64,000 nt of DNA from JBBTSQ01 sp039795895 (GTDB lineage Bacteria; Patescibacteriota; Minisyncoccia; Phycocordibacterales; JBAYGS01): assembly GCA_039795895.1 (NCBI GenBank), contig JBDKKW010000002.1, positions 36,109 through 100,108 of the forward strand. The letters are read 5' to 3'. The notes beneath the pieces were generated by a model that was not told the DNA's origin, made no database searches, and saw only the letters and a list, made by a program, of their open reading frames with translations. The position numbers and the translations under genes are program-made. This document shows, piece by piece, positions 48,027 to 56,206 of the stretch (position 1 is the first letter of the stretch; the number at the start of each line of letters is the position of its first letter).

Positions 48027-49577
48027 TTATTTTTTAGCAGGGAGCACAACCATATCACCCACCGAAAGGCCCTTTGTGATTTCAACCATACCATCAACCC
48101 CCCGAGCACCAACCTGCACTTCGGTATCTACTACTTTTTTACCGACCTGCACTTGCACTATTTTCTTGCCCGACACAGTAAGCACGGCGCGCGTCGGAAC
48201 CACCAACACATTATCTTTGTGTACCGTCGTCGCATCGACATTGGCGGTCATACCCGACTTGATCCGAGCGTCAGGTTTTACGAAACGTAATTTTATTTTG
48301 TAAGTCGACACGCCATCAGTGAGTGTCTCAGCTGGGTCTACCGAGAAAACAGTCGCAGGGAAAATCACTCCACTGCCGTACGCATCAAGTGAGACATCGG
48401 CAGTATTTCCAACTGCCACTTGCGCAATATCCACTTCTGGCACAAAAGCTTCAATAATCAACTCAGTCCCTGATACAGATGTAACAATGGTCCCCGGTGT
48501 GACAATCTGTCCGACTTTGCCATCCTGCAAGGTGACCACACCGTCAAATGGTGCATGAATCACAGTCTTAGCGAGCTGACTTTCATAATTCGCCACATTT
48601 GCTTCAGCCGACTTCACCCGAGCTTCTTCAGCCATCAAATCATCTTCAGTCGCACCAGCCTTGTCGAGGTCTAGCTGTGTTTCTGCTAAAGAAAGAGACG
48701 ATTCCGCTCCGCGCAATTTTTCTTTTGCAGTAGCGAGCGCAGAGATCGCAGTATTGATATTGGTTCGTGCTGTCAGTACATCAGTCTTGTATCCCGAAAG
48801 AGTTGTTTGTGACAAACTCGAACTCGAACTGAGTGCATTGATTGCCAAAGAGACATTATCAAGAAACGCTAACACCAAAGAGAGATTGGTTTCGGCAGTA
48901 CTGATCGCATCTGAAAGCACACCAACACTTGAAAGTCCCGCGACCGCACTCTGCCAGCTAGTCAGTGCATTTTCAATAGTTCGTCGCTTTGATTCGATAT
49001 CAATCGCAAGCTGTGGATCGGCGTTGATAGTGAGTTTCGGATTCTGACCACGAGGATTACTCATAAACTGATCAACTTTGTTGCGAATAGCGTCGTCGGA
49101 TTTGGTATAACTATCAGATACTGCATTAAGCACCGCGTGTTTTGCATCTTCGAGCGACACTTTGGCATTTGCCACCTTCACTTCAGACACCGCAAGCTCC
49201 TCTGGGCGAGAGCCTCGTTTGAGTGCAGATAGCTTTGCCTGTTCAGTCTCAAGATCCGCCTGTGCTTGCAATAGTTTGGCATACACATCTCCAGAGCTAA
49301 GTCGAACCAGTGTTTCTCCGGCAGTCACCATCTCTCCTGTCTGTGCGAGCACCTCTGATACTCGTCCAGTCGTCTCAAAGCCGAGCTTCACTTCATCCGA
49401 AGCCACCACTTTTCCGGTCACACTAATTCCTTGAGTAATCGTACCTAGCGTCACTGGCACCGTCTCAACTGAAGATGAGTTTGATCGGGTACCAACAACA
49501 CCGCCCCCAATCAGCACCACTGCCACCACACCACCTACAATAAATTTATTTTGAAACCAAGAATGTATCTTTTGCAT
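48027..49577 (-). CDS. HlyD/MacA-type efflux adaptor
   Basis: 516 aa from the Met at 49577. N-terminal anchor (FIVGGVVAVVLIGGGVVGT), first lipoyl half (GKVVASDEVKLGFETTGRVS), a long Ala-rich helical hairpin of about 250 residues, second lipoyl half (KTVIHAPFDGVVTLQDGKVG) and a beta-barrel end. It bridges the permease to the outside. Because this organism probably lacks a Gram-negative outer membrane, the adaptor may work as in Gram-positives. TATACT ends 7 nt before the ATG and the upstream promoter resembles those of def and the molybdoenzyme. Confidence 0.9.
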   Translation of the reverse strand: MQKIHSWFQNKFIVGGVVAVVLIGGGVVGTRSNSSSVETVPVTLGTITQGISVTGKVVASDEVKLGFETTGRVSEVLAQTGEMVTAGETLVRLSSGDVYAKLLQAQADLETEQAKLSALKRGSRPEELAVSEVKVANAKVSLEDAKHAVLNAVSDSYTKSDDAIRNKVDQFMSNPRGQNPKLTINADPQLAIDIESKRRTIENALTSWQSAVAGLSSVGVLSDAISTAETNLSLVLAFLDNVSLAINALSSSSSLSQTTLSGYKTDVLTARTNINTAISALATAKEKLRGAESSLSLAETQLDLDKAGATEDDLMAEEARVKSAEANVANYESQLAKTVIHAPFDGVVTLQDGKVGQIVTPGTIVTSVSGTELIIEAFVPEVDIAQVAVGNTADVSLDAYGSGVIFPATVFSVDPAETLTDGVSTYKIKLRFVKPDARIKSGMTANVDATTVHKDNVLVVPTRAVLTVSGKKIVQVQVGKKVVDTEVQVGARGVDGMVEITKGLSVGDMVVLPAKK

Positions 49578-49661
49578 GAACGGAAGTATACGACAAAAGG
49601 TAAAAAGTATAAAGCGAAAGTGCCGGCCATCTTTTGCAAAAATTGGCCGGGCATTCAAAAG

Positions 49662-49690
49662 AAAAACCGCTCCGGAAGGGAGCGGTGTGT
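49662..49690 (-). terminator. terminator of the 85-aa gene
   Basis: AACCGCTCC / GGAGCGGT stem; T-rich on the minus strand. Confidence 0.75.
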
Positions 49691-49706
49691 ACAACAAACA
49701 GGAAAC

Positions 49707-49964
49707 TCAGATTTCCTGGGACAGATGTCCAAACTCTTCCTTGAAGAACCGATAGAGCATCAAAATCCCTGCGGAAAGAGCCTCAATCTCGTCGGTGACG
49801 ACGTGACCAGCTCGAGTCATACGCCGGTCGAGCTCGGCATCAATGGCACCAATGTGTGCCGACAATGCGCGTGGACACGAGGCGATAGTGGGATGACTGG
49901 CAATGAATTGCTTCTTGAATTCCTCAAACTGTTCATCAAAAGAACTACCTACTGCTTCTGCCAT
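49707..49964 (-). CDS. hypothetical protein, 85 aa
   Basis: Starts after AGAAAGG. Entirely helical by appearance (SFDEQFEEFKKQFIASHPTI, LSAHIGAIDAELDRRMTRAG, IEALSAGILMLYRFFKEEFG), soluble, acidic. No family recognised. It is divergent from the adenylate kinase-like gene across a region with a GC-rich inverted repeat. Confidence 0.55.
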   Translation of the reverse strand: MAEAVGSSFDEQFEEFKKQFIASHPTIASCPRALSAHIGAIDAELDRRMTRAGHVVTDEIEALSAGILMLYRFFKEEFGHLSQEI

Positions 49965-50047
49965 AATTTTTTACCTTTCTTGTTTTTGTGCTTCTACCAT
50001 CATGGAAAAAGCGAACGCGTATAATAATCTAAAGTATCTTGTATGTC

Positions 50048-50086
50048 AAGGGTCTGCGCGGGCGTTATGCGACCGCGCAGACCCTT
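50048..50086. promoter_or_regulatory. GC-rich 14-bp inverted repeat
   Basis: AAGGGTCTGCGCGG (50048-50061) is the exact reverse complement of CCGCGCAGACCCTT (50073-50086), with an 11-nt loop. It lies between divergent genes and has no T tract, so an operator or cruciform fits better than a terminator. Confidence 0.45.
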
Positions 50087-50220
50087 CCCCACTTTTCCAC
50101 AGCCACCAAATTCCCCATTTGACTAAAAATCTACTCGTGGTATGCTTCTCAGCTGAACTGTTCTTTGGCAAAAAACAAACTAGAAGCCAAGGGCAAAACT
50201 CGAAAAAAACAAACTGCTGT

Positions 50221-50919
50221 ATGGCACATGCACATCGCCCTGTAACCTCCGCCTCCATTATCTACCGTCCCGGCCTCAAGACCGCGCTCATCAAATGCGG
50301 TCCGCCAGGCTGTGGCAAAGGTACTCAGACTGAGTACCTCAAGAAAGAGCTCGGTATCGCCACCCTCGAAATGGGACCGCACCTCAAGGCGATTCTCAAG
50401 AATGATCCCGCGTTTGGGAACGGTGCACTGATCGGCGACGACACCGTGCGCTACCACCTGAAGTTGTGGGTTCACAGGAACATCGGTGCGCGACACATCG
50501 TCATCGATGGTTGCCCGCGCACCGCAGACCAGGTGTCACTCATCAGCTTCCTGAAGGATCGTGGCTACAAGGTCGCAACCATTTGGTTCGACACGCCCGC
50601 CGAAGTCTGTGTGCAGCGCTTGCTCGCAAATCCCCGTCCGGGGCGCGCTGAAGATTTGAGTCTTGAGACCACGACTCGCCGTGCTGAAGATTACCGGCGT
50701 GTCACGCTCCCCATTCGGGAACGAGTGCTCGAGATGAGCGATGCTCATCTCACCATAGACAACACAAATCTGTCCAAGGAAATGACCCGCGCGATGGTGT
50801 TGCGCTTTGCCAGTGAGCATATGCAGGACCACGAGTCTGTCACTCGCCACGCCGAGCAACACTCGCACATCTTGGCTGGACTGCCCCACCCTCAGGTTGT
50901 CGAGGTTACGGCCCCATAG
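50221..50919 (+). CDS. adenylate kinase-like nucleoside monophosphate kinase
   Basis: 232 aa from the ATG at 50221. P loop LIKCGPPGCGKGTQTEYL; NMP site GIATLEMGPHLKA; DGCPRTADQV equals the D-G-F-P-R motif; RAEDYRRVTLPI matches R-x-x-x-Y-x-x-x-T-x-P. The LID is short. It transfers phosphate between nucleotides; AMP versus another NMP cannot be told. A 50-residue C-terminal tail with several His is extra. GC-rich codon use, like the gene at 11374. Confidence 0.8.
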   Translation: MAHAHRPVTSASIIYRPGLKTALIKCGPPGCGKGTQTEYLKKELGIATLEMGPHLKAILKNDPAFGNGALIGDDTVRYHLKLWVHRNIGARHIVIDGCPRTADQVSLISFLKDRGYKVATIWFDTPAEVCVQRLLANPRPGRAEDLSLETTTRRAEDYRRVTLPIRERVLEMSDAHLTIDNTNLSKEMTRAMVLRFASEHMQDHESVTRHAEQHSHILAGLPHPQVVEVTAP

Positions 50920-50936
50920 TTTGTTTCTCTCACACG

Positions 50937-50964
50937 CACCACTCGCACGAGTGGTGTTTTCTTT
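50937..50964 (+). terminator. rho-independent terminator
   Basis: CACCACTCG / CGAGTGGTG with a T-rich run. Confidence 0.85.
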
Positions 50965-50977
50965 TGTATAAAAATAA

Positions 50978-51019
50978 AAAAGCCCGGTTTAGTTTGTTCA
51001 GACAAACTAAACCGGGCTA
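50978..51019 (-). terminator. terminator of the 157-aa gene
   Basis: AGCCCGGTTTAGTTTGT pairs over 17 bp with 51002-51018; T6 on the minus strand. Confidence 0.9.
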
Positions 51020-51034
51020 CAATCAATCCAACCC

Positions 51035-51508
51035 TCAAGCAGGCAAACTCGGCGGGAACGTCACTAACACCGGCACCACCTTGCGATCATCGGTAAACAA
51101 AAAGGCGCCGTGAGTAGTAGCCTCCATCAGCCGAAGAGTGAAGTCGGTAATATCGACACCAAAATTCGCCTTCACCAACCCTTGAGCGACCTTAACCGAG
51201 AAGATATTTGCAGGAGTCACACAGAGCATATGTTCATTGCCCTGAAACTGCTGACAAAGCTGAGTTAAAGTGCTACCGAAATGCCCCACAACTTCATTGG
51301 GAATCACATACAGAAATTTTGCCGGCTCGAACGGGAGAATCATCGCATATTTTTGAGCGAGTTCGCCTCCGTAGCAGGCCACAGCAATCTCGCACAGACC
51401 CAAGATTTGTTCCTCAAACATACTCCGGAGAGAGCGCAGAACACCCCCATCATTCGTTCCAAAAGAAGCATTTGCATCCGGCACCACCACAAACAAGAGC
51501 GTTTTCAT
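51035..51508 (-). CDS. hypothetical protein, 157 aa
   Basis: Start set at the Met 51508 (MKTLLFVVVPDANASFGTND). Alternating strands and helices suggest a Rossmann-like fold (EIAVACYGGELAQKYAMILP, FLYVIPNEVVGHFGSTLTQL, HMLCVTPANIFSVKVAQGLV). No catalytic motif or family recognised. Strong terminator. Confidence 0.5.
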   Translation of the reverse strand: MKTLLFVVVPDANASFGTNDGGVLRSLRSMFEEQILGLCEIAVACYGGELAQKYAMILPFEPAKFLYVIPNEVVGHFGSTLTQLCQQFQGNEHMLCVTPANIFSVKVAQGLVKANFGVDITDFTLRLMEATTHGAFLFTDDRKVVPVLVTFPPSLPA

Positions 51509-51613
51509 AGTTTTTACCGAGTTGAGACAACGAGCGTTTCCGTTACAGACAATAGCGAGTATATAAATATTTGTCAATACTATTTTGCTCAAATCCACTC
51601 TCCACAGAGCTGA

Positions 51614-51672
51614 TTGACAGCATTTCTATAATTTGCTTTAATAGACACCTAATCGAGCCCGCGGGCTCTTTT
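51614..51672 (+). promoter_or_regulatory. typA promoter and leader hairpin
   Basis: TTGACA (51614), 17-nt spacer, TTTAAT (51637-51642) after TGC. Twelve nt after the -10 a palindrome GAGCCCGCGGGCTC (51655-51668) is followed by TTTT, about 16 nt before the typA ATG. This resembles a short attenuator. Confidence 0.6.
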
Positions 51673-51687
51673 CATTTCTAAACAATT

Positions 51688-53475
51688 ATGGATATTCGAA
51701 ACATCGCAATTATCGCTCACGTGGACCACGGCAAGACTACTCTTACCGACGCTTTGATGAAGCAGACCGGCATGATCACTGCCGATGGCGCCAGTATGGA
51801 CTCAAACGCACTCGAACAAGAGCGCGGTATTACCATTTATGCGAAAAATACTTCGGTTAATTACAAAGGCACCAAGATCAACATCGTAGACACACCTGGG
51901 CACGCCGATTTCGGTTCTGAAGTAGAACGTGTGCTTCGATCAATCGACACCGTGCTTCTCCTCGTCGACGCCCAGGAAGGTCCGATGCCTCAGACCCGTT
52001 TCGTACTCAAAAAGTCTCTCGAACTTGGTCTTAAACCCATCGTCATCATCAACAAAATCGACAAGCCTGCCGCTCGTCCTGACGAAGTGCACGAAGAAAT
52101 TCTCGAACTCTTTATCGAGCTCGGAGCAAATGATGCTCAGCTCGACTTCCCGCTCGTCTACGCGATCGGTCGCCAAGGTATTGCTAAAAAGAAATTGACT
52201 GACGAATCAAAAGATCTCTCTCCCCTCCTCGATACCATTTTGGAAAAAGTGCCTGTCGCAGGTTCTGACTCGTCAGCACCGCTCCGCATGCAACCATTCA
52301 ACCTTGCCTACGACAACTTCTTGGGCCGTCTTGCAGTCGGACGTATTTATGAAGGCTCAATCAAAACTGGAGACAATGTCATAGTCAAAAAGACTACTGG
52401 CGAAATTGTTAAAGGTAAAATCACCAAACTTTTTACGTTTGAGGGTATCAAGCGTACCGAGATCGACATCGCTACCGCCGGAGATATCGTCATGGTCGCA
52501 GGTCTTCCAACCATCTACATCGGAGATACCGTCTGTGCCAACGAAAGCCAGCCACTCTTGCCTGCCATCGCTATCGACGAGCCAACCATCTCCCTCAACT
52601 TCTTGGTCAACGACTCAACTTTTGCCGGACGTGAAGGTAAGTTTGTAACCACCCGACAAATCAAAGATCGTCTCGAAAAAGAACTCGAGGTCAACGTCGG
52701 TCTCAAAGTTGATTTCCAAAACGACTATTACCGTGTCTTTGGCCGTGGCGAACTCCACATTTCTATCTTGCTCGAGACTATGCGTCGTGAAGGCTTTGAA
52801 CTCCAAGTATCACAGCCACAGGTAATCATCAAAGAGATTGAAGGTGTAAAATCTGAGCCGTTTGAGGAAGTGACCGTGGATGTACGTACCGAACTTTCTG
52901 GAGGCGTCATCGAAAAGCTCACTCGTCGAAAAGGTATGCTCACCAACATGAAAGACACCGACGGCGCTTGCCGACTGACTTTTGATATTCCAACTCGTGG
53001 ATTGCTCGGCTATCGTGGAGAGTTTGTGATCGATACCAAGGGCAACGGTATTCTCTCAGCACGATTCGTCGGCTTCCGACCATACGCAGGTCCTATCAGT
53101 AAGCACACCTTCGGCTCAATGATTTCAATGGAGACAGGTAAGTCTGTCGCGTTTGCACTCTGGAACCTCCAGGAACGTGGCGTACTCTACATTGGTCCAG
53201 GTACTGATGTGTATGCAGGTATGATTGTGGGTAATGTTACCAAGGGTGATGACTTGGATGTAAACCCGATGAAAGCAAAGGTGATGAGTAACTATCGCTC
53301 ATCTGGAAAAGATGAAGCTATCGATCTCGTACCACCATTCCTTCTCACTATCGAACGTGGCCTTGAGATCATGCAAGAAGATGAATATCTTGAAATCACT
53401 CCAAAAAATGTGCGACTTCGAAAGCAGGCACTCACTCGAAATGACCGAGCTAAGTTGGCAAGAACAAATGAGTAG
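51688..53475 (+). CDS. typA: ribosome-associated GTPase TypA/BipA
   Basis: 595 aa, full length. G1 [14 protein letters not shown], switch I with [11 protein letters not shown]3 [10 protein letters not shown]4 IINKIDKP; an EF-Tu-like domain 2, then EF-G-like domains III and V and the BipA-specific C-terminus ([18 protein letters not shown]). TypA acts in ribosome assembly and stress or cold growth. It has a near-consensus promoter and a leader hairpin. Confidence 0.97.
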   Translation: MDIRNIAIIAHVDHGKTTLTDALMKQTGMITADGASMDSNALEQERGITIYAKNTSVNYKGTKINIVDTPGHADFGSEVERVLRSIDTVLLLVDAQEGPMPQTRFVLKKSLELGLKPIVIINKIDKPAARPDEVHEEILELFIELGANDAQLDFPLVYAIGRQGIAKKKLTDESKDLSPLLDTILEKVPVAGSDSSAPLRMQPFNLAYDNFLGRLAVGRIYEGSIKTGDNVIVKKTTGEIVKGKITKLFTFEGIKRTEIDIATAGDIVMVAGLPTIYIGDTVCANESQPLLPAIAIDEPTISLNFLVNDSTFAGREGKFVTTRQIKDRLEKELEVNVGLKVDFQNDYYRVFGRGELHISILLETMRREGFELQVSQPQVIIKEIEGVKSEPFEEVTVDVRTELSGGVIEKLTRRKGMLTNMKDTDGACRLTFDIPTRGLLGYRGEFVIDTKGNGILSARFVGFRPYAGPISKHTFGSMISMETGKSVAFALWNLQERGVLYIGPGTDVYAGMIVGNVTKGDDLDVNPMKAKVMSNYRSSGKDEAIDLVPPFLLTIERGLEIMQEDEYLEITPKNVRLRKQALTRNDRAKLARTNE

Positions 53476-53520
53476 GGATGTTGATAGTCATTAGTTGATA
53501 GTTTGTAGATAAAGTAAAAG

Positions 53521-53557
53521 AATCCCCGTCTCGCTTCGCGAGACGGGGATTCTTTTT
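53521..53557 (+). terminator. typA terminator
   Basis: AATCCCCGTCTCG / CGAGACGGGGATT around CTTCG, then T5. Confidence 0.9.
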
Positions 53558-53565
53558 GCCAACAC

Positions 53566-53590
53566 AAAACCGCCTTTCGGCGGTTTTGGT
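53566..53590 (-). terminator. terminator of the RRM gene
   Basis: AAAACCGCC / GGCGGTTTT around TTTC; T-rich on the minus strand. Confidence 0.75.
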
Positions 53591-53616
53591 ATCAATTCGG
53601 GTGTAACCCGTTTCGA

Positions 53617-53928
53617 TTAGAAGCTTCGGCGATCGCCACCCATTCGAGGAGCGAAACCACCGGCGCGTCGAGGAGGGCGTTCTGCTAATGGACGAGCCTC
53701 GTTGACCATAATTTTACGGCCATCAAAGTCTTGACCATTGAACATTTCAATCGCCTTCTCTGCGTCAGCATCTTCCATTTCGACGAAACCGAAACCGCGT
53801 GAACGGCCGGTCATCTTATCGATGATGACTGAAGCAGAAACTACTGCACCTGCCTTTGAAAAACCCGCTTTGAGCGAATCATCAGTGGTAGAATACGGTA
53901 GACCCCCAACATACAATTTCTTTGCCAT
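53617..53928 (-). CDS. RRM RNA-binding protein
   Basis: 103 aa from the Met at 53928. A single RRM: RNP2 KLYVGGLP, RNP1 RGFGFVEM, and DADAEKAIEMFNGQDFDGRK. The tail is Arg/Gly-rich (ERPPRRAGGFAPRMGGDRRS). Like cyanobacterial and other bacterial glycine-rich RRM proteins, it probably binds single-stranded RNA as a chaperone. Confidence 0.9.
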   Translation of the reverse strand: MAKKLYVGGLPYSTTDDSLKAGFSKAGAVVSASVIIDKMTGRSRGFGFVEMEDADAEKAIEMFNGQDFDGRKIMVNEARPLAERPPRRAGGFAPRMGGDRRSF

Positions 53929-54159
53929 GTAGAGAATTTTTATAGAAGTAACTATCGTTAGACCGACCTTCTCTACTGGCTTTTTCACCCGACGAGAAAA
54001 TATCAACGACTCAACTAGTATACACCTTCTGTAGAAAAAAGCAAGTCTGACTTTTACACAAAACGCTACTGCCTAAATACGGCTCAATACGGTCATTAAA
54101 TAAGAAAGACTCCCCGATGTTGATAACCATCATTTTTGTATATGGTATAGTAGCCGTAT

Positions 54160-54624
54160 ATGGCACACACCGAAGAAGACGACCGAGGATATCTCAAAAA
54201 AGTCTCTGATTTTTATTTCGGACCAGTCATCCGCTCGTTTTTCAGCGCGATGTATCTCTTTTTCTTTATCTACGTCACCATCTTTTACGCCAATAACATC
54301 ATCCTCGCCATCCAATTCGTCTTTTACACCATCCTCACCTCAACCCCACTTCTTTCTCTCAGCTATCTTTTTTGGGGAGCACTTTTCCTTCTCTTCCTCC
54401 TTGTCCCTGTCGCACTCAGTCTCTACGCCATCTTTCTTCCGTATGAAATCGCTTGTCGTGGCCACTGGACCAATACCCGCAAGAGTCTCTTGATCGCTCT
54501 AGTACTTTTGAGTACACTCGATTGTATTATCTTGAGTGACTACGCGATTCGTTACATCGCAACCCAGGATCCTGTTGTACCTTTTGCACAGACTCACCAT
54601 CTCACAACACCGAGTCAGCAATAA
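54160..54624 (+). CDS. membrane protein, 154 aa
   Basis: Three or four membrane segments (SAMYLFFFIYVTIFYANNII, LLSLSYLFWGALFLLFLLVP, SLLIALVLLSTLDCIILSDY) after an acidic start (MAHTEEDDRGYL). No family recognised. TATAGT ends 8 nt before the ATG. The 3' end overlaps the convergent second truB gene by 23 nt. Confidence 0.6.
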   Translation: MAHTEEDDRGYLKKVSDFYFGPVIRSFFSAMYLFFFIYVTIFYANNIILAIQFVFYTILTSTPLLSLSYLFWGALFLLFLLVPVALSLYAIFLPYEIACRGHWTNTRKSLLIALVLLSTLDCIILSDYAIRYIATQDPVVPFAQTHHLTTPSQQ

Positions 54625-55399
54625 ATTCTCCTATTCTCATACGTGTAATCAAAAATGCTAAAGCTGGTACACCGAGCTTTTTTCCAAGCTCGTGCGCAAT
54701 GCTTCGCATATAGGTACCACTTGAGACTTCTGCACGAATAGTGGCAATAGTTAATTTTTGTTGAGCATCTTCTTGCTCAAGTGTTTTCTTCCAAGATGCT
54801 ATGATTTCCTGCTGGCGAAAATCGCCCGTAACCATGGCGATTTTCGCCACCACTTCCTCAAGTAATTTTTCTCGAGTGATTTCTCGGGTTGTGACTAATG
54901 CAACATCGTATATCTCAACCTCTTTTGTCGGCATTTCAATTTCACCAAGCGTCCCTTCACGAGCATGAGCAAACAGTGGTTTCCCTCCGACCGGTTTTGA
55001 AGAGTATGGTGGATAGGTTTGAGTGTGTTTGCCGAGGAAAGTTTTTAGGACGTGAGAGATCTCGTCCGTCCCGAAAAAATGTCCGACATTTTTTCGGGAC
55101 TCTTTTCCCACTTCGCCAAGGTTTCTCGGGACAAGGCCTAGCACATCATACGTATCCGTCTCGACCCCCAAAAGCACTTCGCATACATACTCCTTATCCA
55201 ACCCCAAATATTGGTCCTTCTTTTTACACTCCTCACCTACGAGCACCACCAAAAGCCCGTCTGCCATTGGATCCAGCCTCCCTGCGTACGTCATTGGTAC
55301 ACCCACATATTCCGGATGCTCCACTCGAAAACGTTCCATACACGCAAGTGGTGTTTCCCCTACTTCTTTATACAAACATAAGATTGATTCCGGACTCAT
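54602..55399 (-). CDS. second TruB-family pseudouridine synthase homologue
   Basis: 265 aa from the Met at 55399. Catalytic motif MTYAGRLDPMADGLLVVLVG with Asp; TDTYDVLG, TQTYPPYSSKPVGGKPLFAH, and SGTYMRSIAHELGKKLGVPA confirm the family. It keeps the longer central part but differs from the truB at 40408. An insertion around residues 103-120 (NLGEVGKESRKNVGHFFG) is encoded by a region with a perfect 33-nt palindrome. Two TruB homologues in a small genome suggests different RNA targets or one non-canonical role. Confidence 0.85.
   Translation of the reverse strand: MSPESILCLYKEVGETPLACMERFRVEHPEYVGVPMTYAGRLDPMADGLLVVLVGEECKKKDQYLGLDKEYVCEVLLGVETDTYDVLGLVPRNLGEVGKESRKNVGHFFGTDEISHVLKTFLGKHTQTYPPYSSKPVGGKPLFAHAREGTLGEIEMPTKEVEIYDVALVTTREITREKLLEEVVAKIAMVTGDFRQQEIIASWKKTLEQEDAQQKLTIATIRAEVSSGTYMRSIAHELGKKLGVPALAFLITRMRIGEFIADSVL
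55068..55100. repeat. 33-nt perfect palindrome inside the second truB
   Basis: Sixteen-nt arms GTCCCGAAAAAATGTC and GACATTTTTTCGGGAC flank one C. A further TCTCGGGAC copy of the arm end lies about 30 nt on. It is in frame and encodes part of an insertion absent from usual TruB. Confidence 0.8.
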
Positions 55400-55418
55400 A
55401 TAAAACACTCTAGCATAA

Positions 55419-55449
55419 AAAAACACTCCCAGTCACACTGGAAGTGTTT
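55419..55449 (-). terminator. terminator of the gene at 55465
   Basis: AACACT...AGT / ACT...AGTGTT stem; T7 on the minus strand. Confidence 0.7.
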
Positions 55450-55464
55450 GCGAATTGAACCTCA

Positions 55465-55683
55465 CTAAAAATGGTAGATCGAAGCCCTTTCGACGCCCAA
55501 CTCCTTGAGCTGAGTATCTGGATTCTGGCAGACCAAAACATCGAAACCACCCTTGCCGTACTTATTCTCACCGAACAACGTGGCTGGGACAACCTGGTGT
55601 TTATCCCACACCAAAATGACTTTTGGCTTTAGCCCCTCTGGAACAACACCGAACGCCCGGCCCTCAGAGGTCGAAGATTTCAC
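55465..55683 (-). CDS. hypothetical protein, 72 aa or more, in frame after a stop
   Basis: The first standard start is the GTG at 55683, but the frame is open back to the TAA (55720-55722) of the gene before it, with no ribosome-binding site at the GTG. Sequence: AFGVVPEGLKPKVILVWDKH, then FDVLVCQNPDTQLKELGVER. It may be a separate gene starting at an unusual codon, or the second half of a gene split by the TAA. A terminator follows, so the region is transcribed as one unit. No family recognised. Confidence 0.45.
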   Translation of the reverse strand: MKSSTSEGRAFGVVPEGLKPKVILVWDKHQVVPATLFGENKYGKGGFDVLVCQNPDTQLKELGVERASIYHF

Positions 55684-55719
55684 CGGCTGATACTCGGGGT
55701 ATTCGGGCTCTATGTGTAT

Positions 55720-56055
55720 TTACCCTTCAGTTTCAGTGCGCTTGACGTGAACCTCCGCGCGACGTTTACGACGCATATACGCCCTGAGACTCTTCGTGTT
55801 TGAAGCTCCCACCCTGAAGATATTCAGCATATCCTTAGGAGAAATCACATAACCAGCAGTCCGTATGGCGTTCTTGCCAGTCCAACGACCTTTGCCCCAC
55901 AGTTTGATGACCACATCGGGACCAAAAGCGCTTCGACCCCGTCCATCTTCTCGGTAATTGGAACTTGCGACATCGGGTCCGATGCAGACGATTCCGCGGG
56001 GGTGAAATGACGCAGACAGACAACCAGGCGAACTACTCTTAAGCATAACACTCAT
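55720..56055 (-). CDS. hypothetical protein, 111 aa
   Basis: Start fixed by AGAAAGGA before the ATG at 56055. Basic: GRGRSAFGPDVVIKLWGKGR, then AYMRRKRRAEVHVKRTETEG. Possibly RNA- or DNA-binding by charge alone. No family recognised. The next reading frame continues in the same phase right after its stop. Confidence 0.5.
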   Translation of the reverse strand: MSVMLKSSSPGCLSASFHPRGIVCIGPDVASSNYREDGRGRSAFGPDVVIKLWGKGRWTGKNAIRTAGYVISPKDMLNIFRVGASNTKSLRAYMRRKRRAEVHVKRTETEG

Positions 56056-56206
56056 ATTATTCCTTTCTGTTTACTGTTTTGAAAAGACCGCGATAATTAA
56101 GGCTTAAACCCTAATTCCTATTCCATTTTTATTATATGCTATATGTATTATTTGTCAAGCTGCTTTTTGATTCCGCAAAACAGCGAATCTTGCTACAATA
56201 CACCCC

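Noticed and set aside
49903..50919. Longer adenylate kinase-like frame with a 106-residue extension
   Set aside because: The extension crosses the divergent promoter region and a 14-bp inverted repeat and does not look like protein; the ATG at 50221 is preferred.
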